A stretch of 64,000 nucleotides of DNA from Allomuricauda sp. (GCA_017795045.1 CP051244.1:1289407-1353406); one strand, 5' to 3'; counted from the first letter of the stretch, positions 1-8,682 are shown. Notes: generated by a model from the sequence alone, not told the origin. Made by a program: numbers and translations.

Positions 1-370
1 GTTCAAAGAAGATGAGCATGGCACCTAGGATAACAGCGACTTTGAGCGCACCAAAAATGCCTCCTGCAACCTTGTTCAGAAGGCCTAACATGGCAAAATC
101 CGCAATTTTGGTCAGAAACTTACCCGCAAAATTGACCAATAGGATAATGGCAAAAAAAGTGATCAAAAATGCCGCGATGTTCATGTACTGTTCGCTCCAG
201 TTCATGTGTTGGGCCAAATAATTCCCAGTAATGTAAGAGAAATGGATGGCCCCATATATTCCCGCAATCAACGCTACCAAAGAGGCAATCTCCACAAAAA
301 GACCATTTCTAAGACCTTTGTAGAGGCCCCAAACCAATAAAATCCCAATAACAATATCCAAAAAGCTCAT
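1..370 (-). CDS. cvpA: CvpA family membrane protein (partial)
   Basis: The reverse strand reads from an ATG at 370 to the window edge without a stop, so the C-terminus lies outside. The roughly 123 visible residues begin MSFLDIVIGILLVWGLYKGL and hold three to four hydrophobic segments; the 'G..KG...GL..EI' pattern in the first helix and the later 'GK...K......NK..G..FG..K' stretch are typical of CvpA/colicin V production proteins. Family members are small inner-membrane proteins, linked in E. coli to colicin V export and purine-locus expression; the molecular role is unclear. Divergent from the gene starting at 430. Confidence 0.85.
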   Translation of the reverse strand, partial: MSFLDIVIGILLVWGLYKGLRNGLFVEIASLVALIAGIYGAIHFSYITGNYLAQHMNWSEQYMNIAAFLITFFAIILLVNFAGKFLTKIADFAMLGLLNKVAGGIFGALKVAVILGAMLIFFE

Positions 371-404
371 ACGCGGGTTTTAACAAATATAGAATATTGA
401 TTTG

Positions 405-412
405 TACCTTTG
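405..412 (+). promoter_or_regulatory. Bacteroidota -7 promoter box (TACCTTTG)
   Basis: TACCTTTG fits the Bacteroidota housekeeping sigma consensus TAnnTTTG exactly and lies 17 bases before the ATG at 430, in the short divergent gap after cvpA. No clear TTG -33 element is seen at the usual spacing. Confidence 0.45.
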
Positions 413-429
413 GAATTCACACAAATGAT

Positions 430-786
430 ATGTCCAGGGACGAGAAATTAAAGGAAAGATGGGAGCTTCTGGTGGAACGATTGTCACAGCAATTTTCCGA
501 TGGCGACCCTTTGGAAATCGATGGGATGATTTACTTGGTGGGGGTGCAGGAGTTGGGCAGTTTCCATAGAGGTTTCAAAAAGGATGAAAAGATCAATCTT
601 ATGCATATTGCCATCTGCAGATTGTTGGAACCCTATGGCTACTACGATTTTGATTTTTTTGATGACGATGGATGGCCCCACTATAAGGTCAAGGAACAAC
701 TACCTCCCTTAAAATCGGGAGAACAGGCCATTTTAATGAAAGAGGCTTTGGTGAACTATTTTTTGGAGAAGGAATATATTGATTGA
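430..786 (+). CDS. Conserved hypothetical protein, 118 aa
   Basis: I do not recognise a named family. The protein is soluble and acidic, with no signal peptide or membrane helix, and a charged N-terminus (MSRDEKLKERWELL) that should form a helix. An aromatic and acidic run near residues 75-85 (YGYYDFDFFDDDGWPHY) is striking. The ATG at 430 is chosen over an upstream alternative because a -7 promoter box lies at 405-412, so an earlier start would sit inside the promoter. It is the first gene of a tight operon with the monooxygenase-like gene (8-base gap) and glpD. Confidence 0.7.
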   Translation: MSRDEKLKERWELLVERLSQQFSDGDPLEIDGMIYLVGVQELGSFHRGFKKDEKINLMHIAICRLLEPYGYYDFDFFDDDGWPHYKVKEQLPPLKSGEQAILMKEALVNYFLEKEYID

Positions 787-794
787 TTTCCAAT

Positions 795-1103
795 ATGGAA
801 CTACAGAAACCTTACTATGCAGTTATCTTCACAAGCTTGCGCACCGATGGCGATAACGGTTATGGAGAAATGGCCGTGGCCATGGAGGAATTGGCCCGGA
901 AGCAACCCGGTTTTTTGGACTTTGAAAGCGCCCGTGATGGATTGGGCGTGACCATCAGTTATTGGGAAAGTTTGGAGGCCATTGCCCATTGGAAGGCCCA
1001 AATGGAACATCGCGAAGCACAAAAGAAAGGAATCAGGACTTGGTATTCTTGGTACAAAGTCCGAATTTGTAAAGTGGAGCGCGAATATGAATTCACCAAA
1101 TAG
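795..1103 (+). CDS. Antibiotic biosynthesis monooxygenase (ABM) domain protein
   Basis: About 102 aa forming one ferredoxin-like ABM domain: a first strand (YYAVIFTSLRT), a helix containing ARKQPGFLDFESARD, then the typical 'GVTISYWESLEAIAHWK...EHREAQKKG' segment with the W..H motif. ABM proteins are small dimeric monooxygenases or heme/quinol-handling proteins; the substrate cannot be told from sequence. The ATG at 795 is preferred to an earlier in-frame start at 783 that would overlap the preceding gene. It lies 8 bases after that gene and 3 bases before glpD, so it is probably cotranscribed with both. Confidence 0.8.
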   Translation: MELQKPYYAVIFTSLRTDGDNGYGEMAVAMEELARKQPGFLDFESARDGLGVTISYWESLEAIAHWKAQMEHREAQKKGIRTWYSWYKVRICKVEREYEFTK

Positions 1104-1106
1104 GAT

Positions 1107-2774
1107 ATGGAGGGAAGCATTGCTTTTTCAAATCTGGACAGGGATAAAATCCTAAAGAAACTGGCCAAAGAGCCCTTTGATCTCGTGGTAATCGGTGGTG
1201 GAATTACCGGGGCGGGAATAGCCTTGGATGCTTCTTCACGTGGATTGAAGACGGTTTTGGTGGAAAAGGGCGACTTTGCATCGGGCACCAGCAGCAAATC
1301 CACCAAATTGATCCACGGGGGACTTCGCTATTTAAAACAATTTGATTTTTGGCTGGTGAAAGAAGTAGGCTCCGAAAGGGCCATTGTACATAAACTGGCC
1401 CCCCATTTGGTCATTCCCGAGAAAATGTTGCTGCCCCTGATCGAGGGCGGTTCCTATGGAAAATGGTTGACCTCCATCGGTCTAAAAGTCTACGATATCT
1501 TGGCCCAAGTCACAGGGGATGACAAGCGGCAAATGTTGGAAAAAAAGGAAGCCATGAAGCTGGAGCCCCTGTTGCCCAAAAAGATACTGAACGGGGCTGG
1601 GTACTATGCCGAATACCGTACCGATGATGCCAGATTGACCTTGGAGAACATCAAGACCAGTCTTCATTATGGAACGCAAGTGCTCAACTATGCCAAGGTC
1701 ACGGATTTCATCTATGAAGATGAAAGAGTGGCCGGGGTAACCCTAAAGGATGAAGTGGCTGGAAAGGAAATCAACATAAAGTCCAAATACGTGATCAATG
1801 CGGCGGGACCTTGGGTAGATGAGTTGAGGGGCATGAACCACTCCAAGAAAGGAAAACGATTGCATTTGACCAAAGGGGTGCATTTGGTGTTTCCCCAAGA
1901 AAAACTCCCCGTAAAGCAATCCGTGTATTTTGATATTCCTGATGGTAGGATGATGTTCGCCATTCCGAGGGGAAAGGTGACCTACATCGGTACTACGGAT
2001 ACCAATTATAACTCGGACAAAGACCATGTGACCACGGATATTGCCGATGCCATTTATTTGATTTCTGCCGTAAATAATATGTTCCCGGACATCAATCTGG
2101 AGTTGGACGATATCATTTCGTCATGGGCGGGGCTGAGGCCTTTGATTCATGAAGAAGGCAAGTCGGCTTCGGAACTTTCCCGAAAGGATGAGATTTTCAC
2201 CTCGGATACTGGTTTGGTGAGCATTGCGGGAGGCAAGCTCACTGGGTATCGAAAAATGGCGGAACGCACCGTGAACCGCATCGCCAAGCAAATGGAAGAG
2301 GACCATGGGGTTTTATTGGACCCTTGCATGACGGATAAAATACCGCTTTGCGGGAGCGATTTTAAAAAGTTCAAGCACGTAAAAAAGTACATTGCACAGA
2401 TTTTTGACCGTATCCAAGACAGTGGTTTTTCTGAATACGACGCGTGGTATCTGGTCACTACCTATGGCAAACAGACCGAAACTGTTCTAGAGCACTACGC
2501 AGCCCTCACCAATCCTGATGTGCATGAACGCATGATCAGGGCAGAGGCCCAGTTCGCTATTGCCCATGAAATGGCCCTGAATCCCATGGATTTTTTCATT
2601 AGACGGACCGGGCGGTTGTATTTTGATATTGAAAGTGTCCGCCAATACAGGGATGCGGTACTGGATGAGTTCCAAAAGGCTTTTGGGTATACGGATGACC
2701 AAATAGCAGGATTCCACAAAACCTTGGAAGAAGAGTTGGAGGAACATTCCAACTTTTCATTGGATAGGGATTAA
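1107..2774 (+). CDS. glpD: FAD-dependent glycerol-3-phosphate dehydrogenase
   Basis: Oxidises glycerol-3-phosphate to dihydroxyacetone phosphate, passing electrons to the quinone pool at the inner membrane. The 555 residues show the N-terminal FAD-binding motif GGGITGAGIALDA followed by EKGDFASGTSSKSTKLIHGGLRYL, the usual DAO-type signature, and a C-terminal helical GlpD domain (about 400-540). Length matches the family. Third gene of the 430-2774 operon. It converges with gpsA, the enzyme that makes glycerol-3-phosphate, and the two stop codons overlap in the palindrome TTAA at 2771-2774. Confidence 0.95.
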   Translation: MEGSIAFSNLDRDKILKKLAKEPFDLVVIGGGITGAGIALDASSRGLKTVLVEKGDFASGTSSKSTKLIHGGLRYLKQFDFWLVKEVGSERAIVHKLAPHLVIPEKMLLPLIEGGSYGKWLTSIGLKVYDILAQVTGDDKRQMLEKKEAMKLEPLLPKKILNGAGYYAEYRTDDARLTLENIKTSLHYGTQVLNYAKVTDFIYEDERVAGVTLKDEVAGKEINIKSKYVINAAGPWVDELRGMNHSKKGKRLHLTKGVHLVFPQEKLPVKQSVYFDIPDGRMMFAIPRGKVTYIGTTDTNYNSDKDHVTTDIADAIYLISAVNNMFPDINLELDDIISSWAGLRPLIHEEGKSASELSRKDEIFTSDTGLVSIAGGKLTGYRKMAERTVNRIAKQMEEDHGVLLDPCMTDKIPLCGSDFKKFKHVKKYIAQIFDRIQDSGFSEYDAWYLVTTYGKQTETVLEHYAALTNPDVHERMIRAEAQFAIAHEMALNPMDFFIRRTGRLYFDIESVRQYRDAVLDEFQKAFGYTDDQIAGFHKTLEEELEEHSNFSLDRD

Positions 2775-3772
2775 TCCAACTTCTCGGTTAACTTCTCAAA
2801 CACTTTTTTAGGGTTCTTTTCCTTGTAAAGCACTTGATATACCGCGTTTATGATGGGTGTTTTGGACTTTTTCTCCAGTTTGTCCATGAGCAAATGGGCA
2901 CTTTTGGTGGCATAATATCCTTCGGCCACCATGTTCATTTCCATCATGGCGCTTTTTACGGTATAGCCTTTCCCGATCATATTGCCGAACAGGCGATTTC
3001 GGCTAAAGGTGGAATATCCGGTTACCAACAGATCGCCCAGATAGGCGGAGTTGTTAATGTTGCGTTTCATTTTGTACACCCGATCTATAAAGCGTTTCAT
3101 TTCCCGGATGGCGTTGCTCATCAGAACGCTCTGGAAATTATCGCCATAGCCCAATCCATGCGCAATACCGGCAGCAATGGCATAAATGTTCTTGAGCATG
3201 GCGGCGTATTCCGTTCCAATGATGTCATCGGATATCTTGGTGCGGATGTAATCACTCTTCAACCCTTGTGCCACCAGCTTGGCATTGTTGGCATCGGCAC
3301 AGGCAATGGTAAGGTATGAAAGGCGTTCCAAGGCCACCTCTTCGGCATGGCAGGGCCCTGTGATCACCCCAATGTTCTCGAACGGAATGTCGTATTGATT
3401 ATGAAAATGCTCTCCAACAATAAGACCGCTTTCTGGTACAATCCCTTTTATGGCAGAAAAGATGATTTTGTCTTTTAGGTCAACATGGAGATTCTTGAGT
3501 TCCCCATCCAAAAAAGCAGAAGGAATCGCGAAGATGAGCACATCGGAAGCTTCGGCAATTTCGTTGATATCATGGCTCAGAACAAGTTGGTCCACATCAA
3601 ATTCCACAGAACTGATGTAGTTGGGATTGTGGCCTTCTTTGCGGATATGCCTTATGGCGGATTGGTTCCGCATATACCAACCTACCTTTTCATGGTTTTC
3701 CGATAACATCTTAACCAAGGCGGTTCCCCAGCTTCCTCCACCAAAAACCCCAAATTTCAATCTACTATCCAT
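2771..3772 (-). CDS. gpsA: NAD(P)H-dependent glycerol-3-phosphate dehydrogenase
   Basis: Reduces dihydroxyacetone phosphate to sn-glycerol-3-phosphate for phospholipid synthesis, in the cytoplasm. The N-terminus has the Rossmann motif FGVFGGGSWGTAL; the middle has ITGPCHAEEV; the catalytic C-terminal domain contains EYAAMLKNIYAIAAGIAHGLGYGDN with the conserved Lys. I use the ATG at 3772 (MDSRLKF); an in-frame ATG three codons upstream at 3781 is equally possible. 333 aa, normal for GpsA. Its TAA overlaps that of glpD. Confidence 0.95.
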   Translation of the reverse strand: MDSRLKFGVFGGGSWGTALVKMLSENHEKVGWYMRNQSAIRHIRKEGHNPNYISSVEFDVDQLVLSHDINEIAEASDVLIFAIPSAFLDGELKNLHVDLKDKIIFSAIKGIVPESGLIVGEHFHNQYDIPFENIGVITGPCHAEEVALERLSYLTIACADANNAKLVAQGLKSDYIRTKISDDIIGTEYAAMLKNIYAIAAGIAHGLGYGDNFQSVLMSNAIREMKRFIDRVYKMKRNINNSAYLGDLLVTGYSTFSRNRLFGNMIGKGYTVKSAMMEMNMVAEGYYATKSAHLLMDKLEKKSKTPIINAVYQVLYKEKNPKKVFEKLTEKLD

Positions 3773-3896
3773 GGATAACATTTATGGGGCAAAGCTAAAA
3801 AATATATCAGAGCAGACATTAATCGCTGATTATCAAATTATTATAATTTTTGGCACAGTGCTTGGTCTATATAGGTTGAATCTTAAAACCTCGATT

Positions 3897-4817
3897 ATGA
3901 AAATTGGAAAACTACTTTTTGGAATAGTGTTGATAGGCCTTTTGGCCAGTTCTTGTTACACCGAGGTTATTGTGGAAGATGATTATATCACGGAATCTCC
4001 CATTAACACAGCCTTGGTTTTGGAAAGCTACGATTTATGGTATATCGATATAAACGCTACCAAAGGTAGCGGCGAAGTTCCCTTTTTACAACGAGCGTTT
4101 ACCATTTCCTTTGACAGAGGGGTGGTTTATGCCAACAACAACTTGGTAGGGATGGGAAAGACAGGAAATGGAATGGGTATTGATGTAGGGTCTTATGGAA
4201 CACTTTCCGGAGCGGTTGAGGTGGACCATGATGCGGACGGGCTTTGGTTGTTGGAAGTGTATGCCTTGAACAGCAACACCCTGGAACTTTACAACCCCTA
4301 TTCCGATACCTCTTATGTGGTACGGGGATACCAAAGTAGGAATTTTGATTATGATCAGGTATTCTATGACAACATCCATTATTTTCTGCAGGAATATCAG
4401 GTATGGGAAAAGACCTATACCAGTGAGGTAGGTGCCATCAATGAGTTTGATGAGGAAAACTACCTGCAGTTTCCAGTAAACTACGATGGGTCTTTTAGGT
4501 CTTCCATTGATGCTCCTGGAATCCCGTTGAATACTTTGGAATGGGATTACCAAGGAAACTACGAAGTCTATGATGTGCAAGACGATGCCATGCTCAAGAC
4601 CTTAACCCTGGATTACGACTATTTGGGCAATGATTACTTTGAACTTTACGTTATTGATGATAGCACGATCGAGTTGTACCATGTGTCCAGTGGAACGATT
4701 TATGAATTCTCCGGAAGGGGATATATGCAGTACTTGAAGTCGGGGAATGACACTGGAAAAAAACGGACAAAAGTTAAAAATCCCATAATGAACGTGGTTC
4801 GTCAAAGAAAAATGTAA
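3897..4817 (+). CDS. Putative lipoprotein, 306 aa
   Basis: Begins MKIGKLLFGIVLIGLLASSC, a signal peptide with a lipobox (ASSC), so probably lipid-anchored. The reading frame extends far upstream of this ATG, but only this start gives a signal peptide. The mature part is acidic and tyrosine-rich, with two similar halves: both contain a 'LEWDY/VEVDHD...Y...YELYVID/ELYNPYS' type of alternating strand pattern, suggesting a duplicated beta-rich lipocalin-like unit. The C-terminus turns basic (KKRTKVKNPIMNVVRQRKM). No function recognised. Its transcript appears to end in the stem-loop/GGTTGG/terminator module at 4827-4913. Confidence 0.7.
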   Translation: MKIGKLLFGIVLIGLLASSCYTEVIVEDDYITESPINTALVLESYDLWYIDINATKGSGEVPFLQRAFTISFDRGVVYANNNLVGMGKTGNGMGIDVGSYGTLSGAVEVDHDADGLWLLEVYALNSNTLELYNPYSDTSYVVRGYQSRNFDYDQVFYDNIHYFLQEYQVWEKTYTSEVGAINEFDEENYLQFPVNYDGSFRSSIDAPGIPLNTLEWDYQGNYEVYDVQDDAMLKTLTLDYDYLGNDYFELYVIDDSTIELYHVSSGTIYEFSGRGYMQYLKSGNDTGKKRTKVKNPIMNVVRQRKM

Positions 4818-4876
4818 GGACTAAACATAGTATTCGACTATATAAAAAAGTTTTTTGGTTGGTTATTTAGTTAAGG

Positions 4877-4913
4877 ACCGCCTCTAGCGTAGTAAACTAG
4901 GGGCGGTTTTTTT
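4877..4913 (+). terminator. Intrinsic terminator
   Basis: Arms ACCGCCTCTAG (4877-4887) and CTAGGGGCGGT (4897-4907) pair over 11 positions with one G-U, followed by seven T. It lies 60 bases after the lipoprotein gene and touches the stop codon of the converging gene at 4912. It is preceded by a small stem-loop and TTTTGGTTGG (see findings). Confidence 0.85.
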
Positions 4914-5727
4914 ATTTTTTTGTCACCAGTAACAAGGCATTTGCCACAGGTCGTTCCCCCGTTTTGTCCGTGGGATGGTTCACAATTCCCTTTTCTTTGC
5001 TCCAGAGTGTGGTTGAGCCACCACCGTCAAGGTTTATGGCATCTGTGCACCCAAGTTGCAACAGGAAATCTTGGACTTCGGTAAAGTTCATTCCATCGGC
5101 CTCTTCGGACCGTCCATTAATGGCAATCAACAAAACCGAGTTTTTTGTTTTGCCCAGACAGCTTCTCGGATGGCGCTTTTCGGAAAACGGACTTTCTGAG
5201 ATATATTTTTTCGAGTCCTTTATCAAAAAAGGGCCAGATCTTAGCACAAAGGCCTCCTTATTGGAGTTTTGGTAATACGTTTCCGATTTGAAAGGCTCAA
5301 CGATCAATTGATTATCCTTGGTAAATACAATGGCGCCATTGATCATGGCTTCTGGCATGCACCACTTAACATCTGGTGGGCAGGTCAAACTCACTATGCT
5401 GTCATTCCGTTCGGAATAGGTGACCGAACCTCCTTCATCAACATTAAAAAACCCACCGTTTATGGCTGCTTTGGCGTTGGCCCTTTGTGCAAGGACACTG
5501 GTGTTTTCAAGACCTTTCTTCACATAGGCCATTTGAAGTTCATAGTCCTTGAACATCTGATCGGGAATCTCCAAAATATTGATGACCTGTTTGCTGTTAT
5601 ACAGCGTATCGGTTCGGATTTCAGTAAAGATTATCGTGTCTCTCGACGTATGTACCGCGGGTTCTTGTGGCTTACACCCAAAAAATAGTACGGCTGCCAA
5701 AGCCGCTCCTATGGACCATCGTTTCAT
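4912..5727 (-). CDS. Phosphodiester glycosidase (NAGPA/DUF2233) family lipoprotein
   Basis: The NAGPA domain is named after the human lysosomal enzyme that removes N-acetylglucosamine from phosphodiesters; the bacterial substrate is unknown. Using the ATG at 5727, the protein is 271 aa with signal peptide MKRWSIGAALAAVLFFGC (lipobox FFGC). Family signatures are clear: AINGGFFN near residue 90, then RSCLGKTKNSVLLIAINGRS and a C-terminal AINLDGGGSTTLW, the most conserved block of the domain. Longer starts at 5754 and 5772 would bury the signal peptide. Likely faces the periplasm or outer-membrane surface. Confidence 0.85.
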   Translation of the reverse strand: MKRWSIGAALAAVLFFGCKPQEPAVHTSRDTIIFTEIRTDTLYNSKQVINILEIPDQMFKDYELQMAYVKKGLENTSVLAQRANAKAAINGGFFNVDEGGSVTYSERNDSIVSLTCPPDVKWCMPEAMINGAIVFTKDNQLIVEPFKSETYYQNSNKEAFVLRSGPFLIKDSKKYISESPFSEKRHPRSCLGKTKNSVLLIAINGRSEEADGMNFTEVQDFLLQLGCTDAINLDGGGSTTLWSKEKGIVNHPTDKTGERPVANALLLVTKK

Positions 5728-5968
5728 CGATATAAATTTAAGGTTGGTTTTCATGGTTCTTAAGAAAAACAAGATAGCTCAAATATCTGCTATTCCCACA
5801 GCTATCACATTAAGGTTAGAAGTCTAAAATGTGTGAGAAATGTCAACAGACCAAAAAAGATACTGCAAAATTAGACCCATTGACTGAAAAGGTCTTAAGG
5901 CGGACCAACAAGAAATCATCAAATCCTTAAAAATAAGGAGCTTATTAGGGTCTTGCGTTTAATAACAC

Positions 5969-5976
5969 TACTTTTG
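5969..5976 (+). promoter_or_regulatory. -7 promoter box (TACTTTTG) of the SulP gene
   Basis: Exact TAnnTTTG match, 20 bases before the SulP start codon. The rest of the gap 5728-5968 holds no gene I can support; a 33-codon reading frame at 5829-5930 is listed under rejected items. Confidence 0.4.
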
Positions 5977-5996
5977 CCCGCTTCAAGAAAGAAGCC

Positions 5997-7523
5997 ATGA
6001 AAAAGTATCTCAACCTTTTTGATTTTTCCCAAAAAGTAAACTATCGCACGGAAATTTTATCGGGCTTGACCGTTGCTCTTGCCTTGGTGCCCGAAGCCAT
6101 TGCCTTTGCCTTTATTGCAGGATTATCACCATTGACCGGATTATATGCCGCATTTGTAATGGGCTTGGTCACTTCCATTTTGGGAGGTAGACCAGGTATG
6201 ATCTCCGGTGCAACAGGTGCCGTTGCCGTGGTTATTGTGAGCTTGGCCAAACAATATGGGGTTGAATACGTTTTTGCAACGGTGGTCCTTGCGGGAATTT
6301 TACAAATGACCGCCGGATTGCTCCGGTTGGGTAAATTGATGCGTTTGGTGCCCCATCCCGTAATCTTTGGGTTTGTGAATGGCTTGGCCGTCATCATTTT
6401 TATGTCGCAAATGAGTCAGTTTAAAACTGTGGATGGCGAATGGCTGACCGGGAGCACCTTGTTCATTTTTCTTGGATTGGTACTGTTGACCATGTTGGTT
6501 ATTTGGGGACTTCCCAAATTGACCAAGGCGGTTCCTGCGTCCCTGGCAGCGATTCTTTTGGTGTTCGGCATTGTGTTTTTCTTGGGTCTGGATACCCGTA
6601 CCATTGGGGATATTGCCTCCATTGAAGGAACCTTTCCTCCTTTTCATATTCCTGATCTGCCCTTTACGTTGGAAACCTTGCAGATCATATTTCCCTATGC
6701 GGCTATTGTGGCAGGGGTAGGGTTGATTGAGAGCCTCCTTACCTTGAATATTGTGGATGAAATTACCGAAACGCGTGGTAGGGGCAACAAAGAGGCCGTG
6801 GCCCAAGGTACGGCAAACATTCTTTCCGGCTTCTTTTCCGGAATGGGTGGTTGTGCCATGATCGGGCAGAGTTTGATCAATACCTCCAATGGTGCCAGGG
6901 CAAGGTTATCCGGGATAGTTGCTGCCTTGATGTTATTGGTGTTCATCATGTTCGGCTCAAGCCTCATTGAAAAAGTCCCTATGGCCGCATTGACGGGGCT
7001 TATGATCATGGTGGCATTGGGAACTTTTGAATGGGCGAGCTTAAAAACCTTCCGCCGTATGCCAAAATCCGATGTGTTGGTCATGGTACTGGTAACATTG
7101 GTGACCATCTTCCTACACAATTTAGCGTTGGCCGTTTTGGTAGGCGTCATTATTTCGGCCTTGGTGTTTGCTTGGGACAATGCAAAGCGCATCCGTGCCA
7201 GAAAGTATATAGATGAAGAAGGAGTGAAGCACTATGAAATTTATGGCCCTCTTTTCTTTGGGAGCACCACCTTGTTTGCCGAAAAGTTTGATGTGCTCAA
7301 TGACCCTGATGAGGTGGTCATTGATTTTGCCGAAAGCCGTTTGGTGGATATGTCCGCCATTGAGGCAGTGAACAAAATCACCGAACGCTACAACAAGGTG
7401 GGAAAGAAACTTCACTTGAAACACCTGAGCCGGGACTGTAGAAGATTATTGGCCAACGCCGATGATATTATCGAGGTAAATGTGCTGGAAGACCCAACCT
7501 ATAAGGTTGTGGTGGATAAATAG
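5997..7523 (+). CDS. SulP family anion transporter with STAS domain
   Basis: Inner-membrane permease of the SLC26/SulP group, moving sulfate, bicarbonate or related anions. The 508 aa hold about twelve to fourteen hydrophobic segments (residues 20-390) with the SulP signature EILSGLTVALALVPEAIAFAFIAGLSPLTGLYAAF at the start, the GGRPGMISGATGAVAVVIVSL segment, and a C-terminal cytoplasmic STAS domain from about residue 400 (GPLFFGSTTLFAEKF...VVIDFAESRLVDMSAIEAVNKI). The sequence does not tell which anion is carried; no carbonic anhydrase or sulfur gene is adjacent. It converges with the DinB gene, 4 bases apart. Confidence 0.92.
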   Translation: MKKYLNLFDFSQKVNYRTEILSGLTVALALVPEAIAFAFIAGLSPLTGLYAAFVMGLVTSILGGRPGMISGATGAVAVVIVSLAKQYGVEYVFATVVLAGILQMTAGLLRLGKLMRLVPHPVIFGFVNGLAVIIFMSQMSQFKTVDGEWLTGSTLFIFLGLVLLTMLVIWGLPKLTKAVPASLAAILLVFGIVFFLGLDTRTIGDIASIEGTFPPFHIPDLPFTLETLQIIFPYAAIVAGVGLIESLLTLNIVDEITETRGRGNKEAVAQGTANILSGFFSGMGGCAMIGQSLINTSNGARARLSGIVAALMLLVFIMFGSSLIEKVPMAALTGLMIMVALGTFEWASLKTFRRMPKSDVLVMVLVTLVTIFLHNLALAVLVGVIISALVFAWDNAKRIRARKYIDEEGVKHYEIYGPLFFGSTTLFAEKFDVLNDPDEVVIDFAESRLVDMSAIEAVNKITERYNKVGKKLHLKHLSRDCRRLLANADDIIEVNVLEDPTYKVVVDK

Positions 7524-7527
7524 GGAT

Positions 7528-8133
7528 TTATTCCTTGGTTTTCCCTAGAAATACATTCACATTGGGATTTTGGGGATTTCCACTGGCCCTTCGCATCAGT
7601 ACAATTTGGCCGGTATGGTAAATGCAATCGGAAAGCATTCCATTGATCATGTTCCAATACGGGAATTCGGACTGTTTATCACCTTGTTTAAAGATGACCT
7701 TAAAAGCTTCCATGTCTTCGGAGCTTTTCCCCAATACTTTGTTGCTCGCCGCTTCTAGGTTTTTAAGGGTGAGTTCACGAAGCTCTTTGTAGGAATATTT
7801 TGTAGGGATCTTAGGCCTCTCATAGGGTTTTGCGTCTGGGGCCAATACAATATTATTGGACATCACGTAGATGTGCTCCATGGTTTCCATAAGGCTTCGC
7901 CCATCTTCGGAAGGCTTGTATTGTAAATCCTTTTCGGTCAATCCTTCCGTGGCCCAATAATAGCGATAGCCCAAACCATCGATCATTCGTGACACAATAT
8001 TGCCGGCGCTGTAGGTTTCGGCATGATCGGGAATTTGGTGGTACGGTAGTTCCATGTCTTGAGCTTGTAGTTTCAATGCGAAAATAAAAAAGAAGGTAAA
8101 ACCAACGAACTTGGCAAAAGAAAGGTTTTTCAT
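7528..8133 (-). CDS. Exported DinB-like superfamily protein
   Basis: 201 aa. The N-terminus MKNLSFAKFVGFTFFFIFALKLQAQ is a signal peptide, so this four-helix DinB-like protein works outside the cytoplasm, unlike the thiol-transferase members of the superfamily. Three potential metal ligands are visible: HIYVMSN near residue 87 and ISDCIYHTGQIVLMR near 170, the usual C-terminal 'H.GQI' DinB helix. Contains YRYYWATEGLTEKDLQYKPSEDGRSLMETMEHI. One of three DinB-family genes here (others at 18431 and 56077). Last gene of a co-directional minus-strand series. Confidence 0.82.
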   Translation of the reverse strand: MKNLSFAKFVGFTFFFIFALKLQAQDMELPYHQIPDHAETYSAGNIVSRMIDGLGYRYYWATEGLTEKDLQYKPSEDGRSLMETMEHIYVMSNNIVLAPDAKPYERPKIPTKYSYKELRELTLKNLEAASNKVLGKSSEDMEAFKVIFKQGDKQSEFPYWNMINGMLSDCIYHTGQIVLMRRASGNPQNPNVNVFLGKTKE

Positions 8134-8202
8134 AATGTAGAAATTAATGGTCTATCATCAAATTTGGAAAAGTGACATTTTGCAGAAGGGAATCAGGATA
8201 TT

Positions 8203-8682
8203 TTAGGGCTCAAGGTCGCACTCTGTTTTGCTCAAGGGCATGGATGAGCTGAAACTAAGAACAGCAACATCCTTGAAAGCTGTGCCGGTACTGTCCAGTT
8301 CGCCAAACCCCTCAATGAGTTGGGCATCCTCTACCAAAAAAGCCATTTCACGGGTGCTTTCCTTTCCTTCTGATATAAAGGTATACTTGCCCAAAAGGAC
8401 GCTGTCGTTCATGACACCGGCAAAGGTTCCCTTGTTACCATCTTTTTCCTTTAAGGCATAGCTGAGATTGCCAAGTACGGTTGTGGAGACATCGGTAATT
8501 TCAAAAACAATGCGGTTTCCGTTGGCATCATAGATATAACATCCTATTTCCAAAGATGGAGCTGGCTTCTCTTCAATAACCGTAGTGATCTCTGGCTGAC
8601 CATTGCTGTTTTGTTTTTCCGTTTTGGTTTTACAGCCAAAAACCAAAATAGCGGTAAGAAATATATATGCTATTTTTTTCAT
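8203..8682 (-). CDS. Putative lipoprotein, 159 aa
   Basis: MKKIAYIFLTAILVFGCKTKTEKQN is a lipoprotein signal peptide (VFGC). The remaining 140 residues form a beta-rich domain (CYIYDANGNRIVFEITD...GNLSYALKEKDGNKGTFAGVMNDSVLLGKYTF) that suggests a small barrel or lipocalin-like fold; no named family recognised. Starts 2 bases after the META-domain gene stop, so it is very likely the third gene of the operon 9907-8203. Confidence 0.72.
   Translation of the reverse strand: MKKIAYIFLTAILVFGCKTKTEKQNSNGQPEITTVIEEKPAPSLEIGCYIYDANGNRIVFEITDVSTTVLGNLSYALKEKDGNKGTFAGVMNDSVLLGKYTFISEGKESTREMAFLVEDAQLIEGFGELDSTGTAFKDVAVLSFSSSMPLSKTECDLEP

Noticed and set aside
4877..4913. The GC stem as part of a riboswitch
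   Set aside because: Perfect stem plus T run directly at the end of a gene is fully explained by termination; only the upstream GGTTGG part is unexplained.
5829..5930. 33-codon frame starting MCEKCQQTKKDTAKL before the SulP gene
   Set aside because: The CxxC and Lys-rich content is attractive, but there is no promoter box or ribosome-binding hint in front, and it cannot be told from chance without comparison to relatives.
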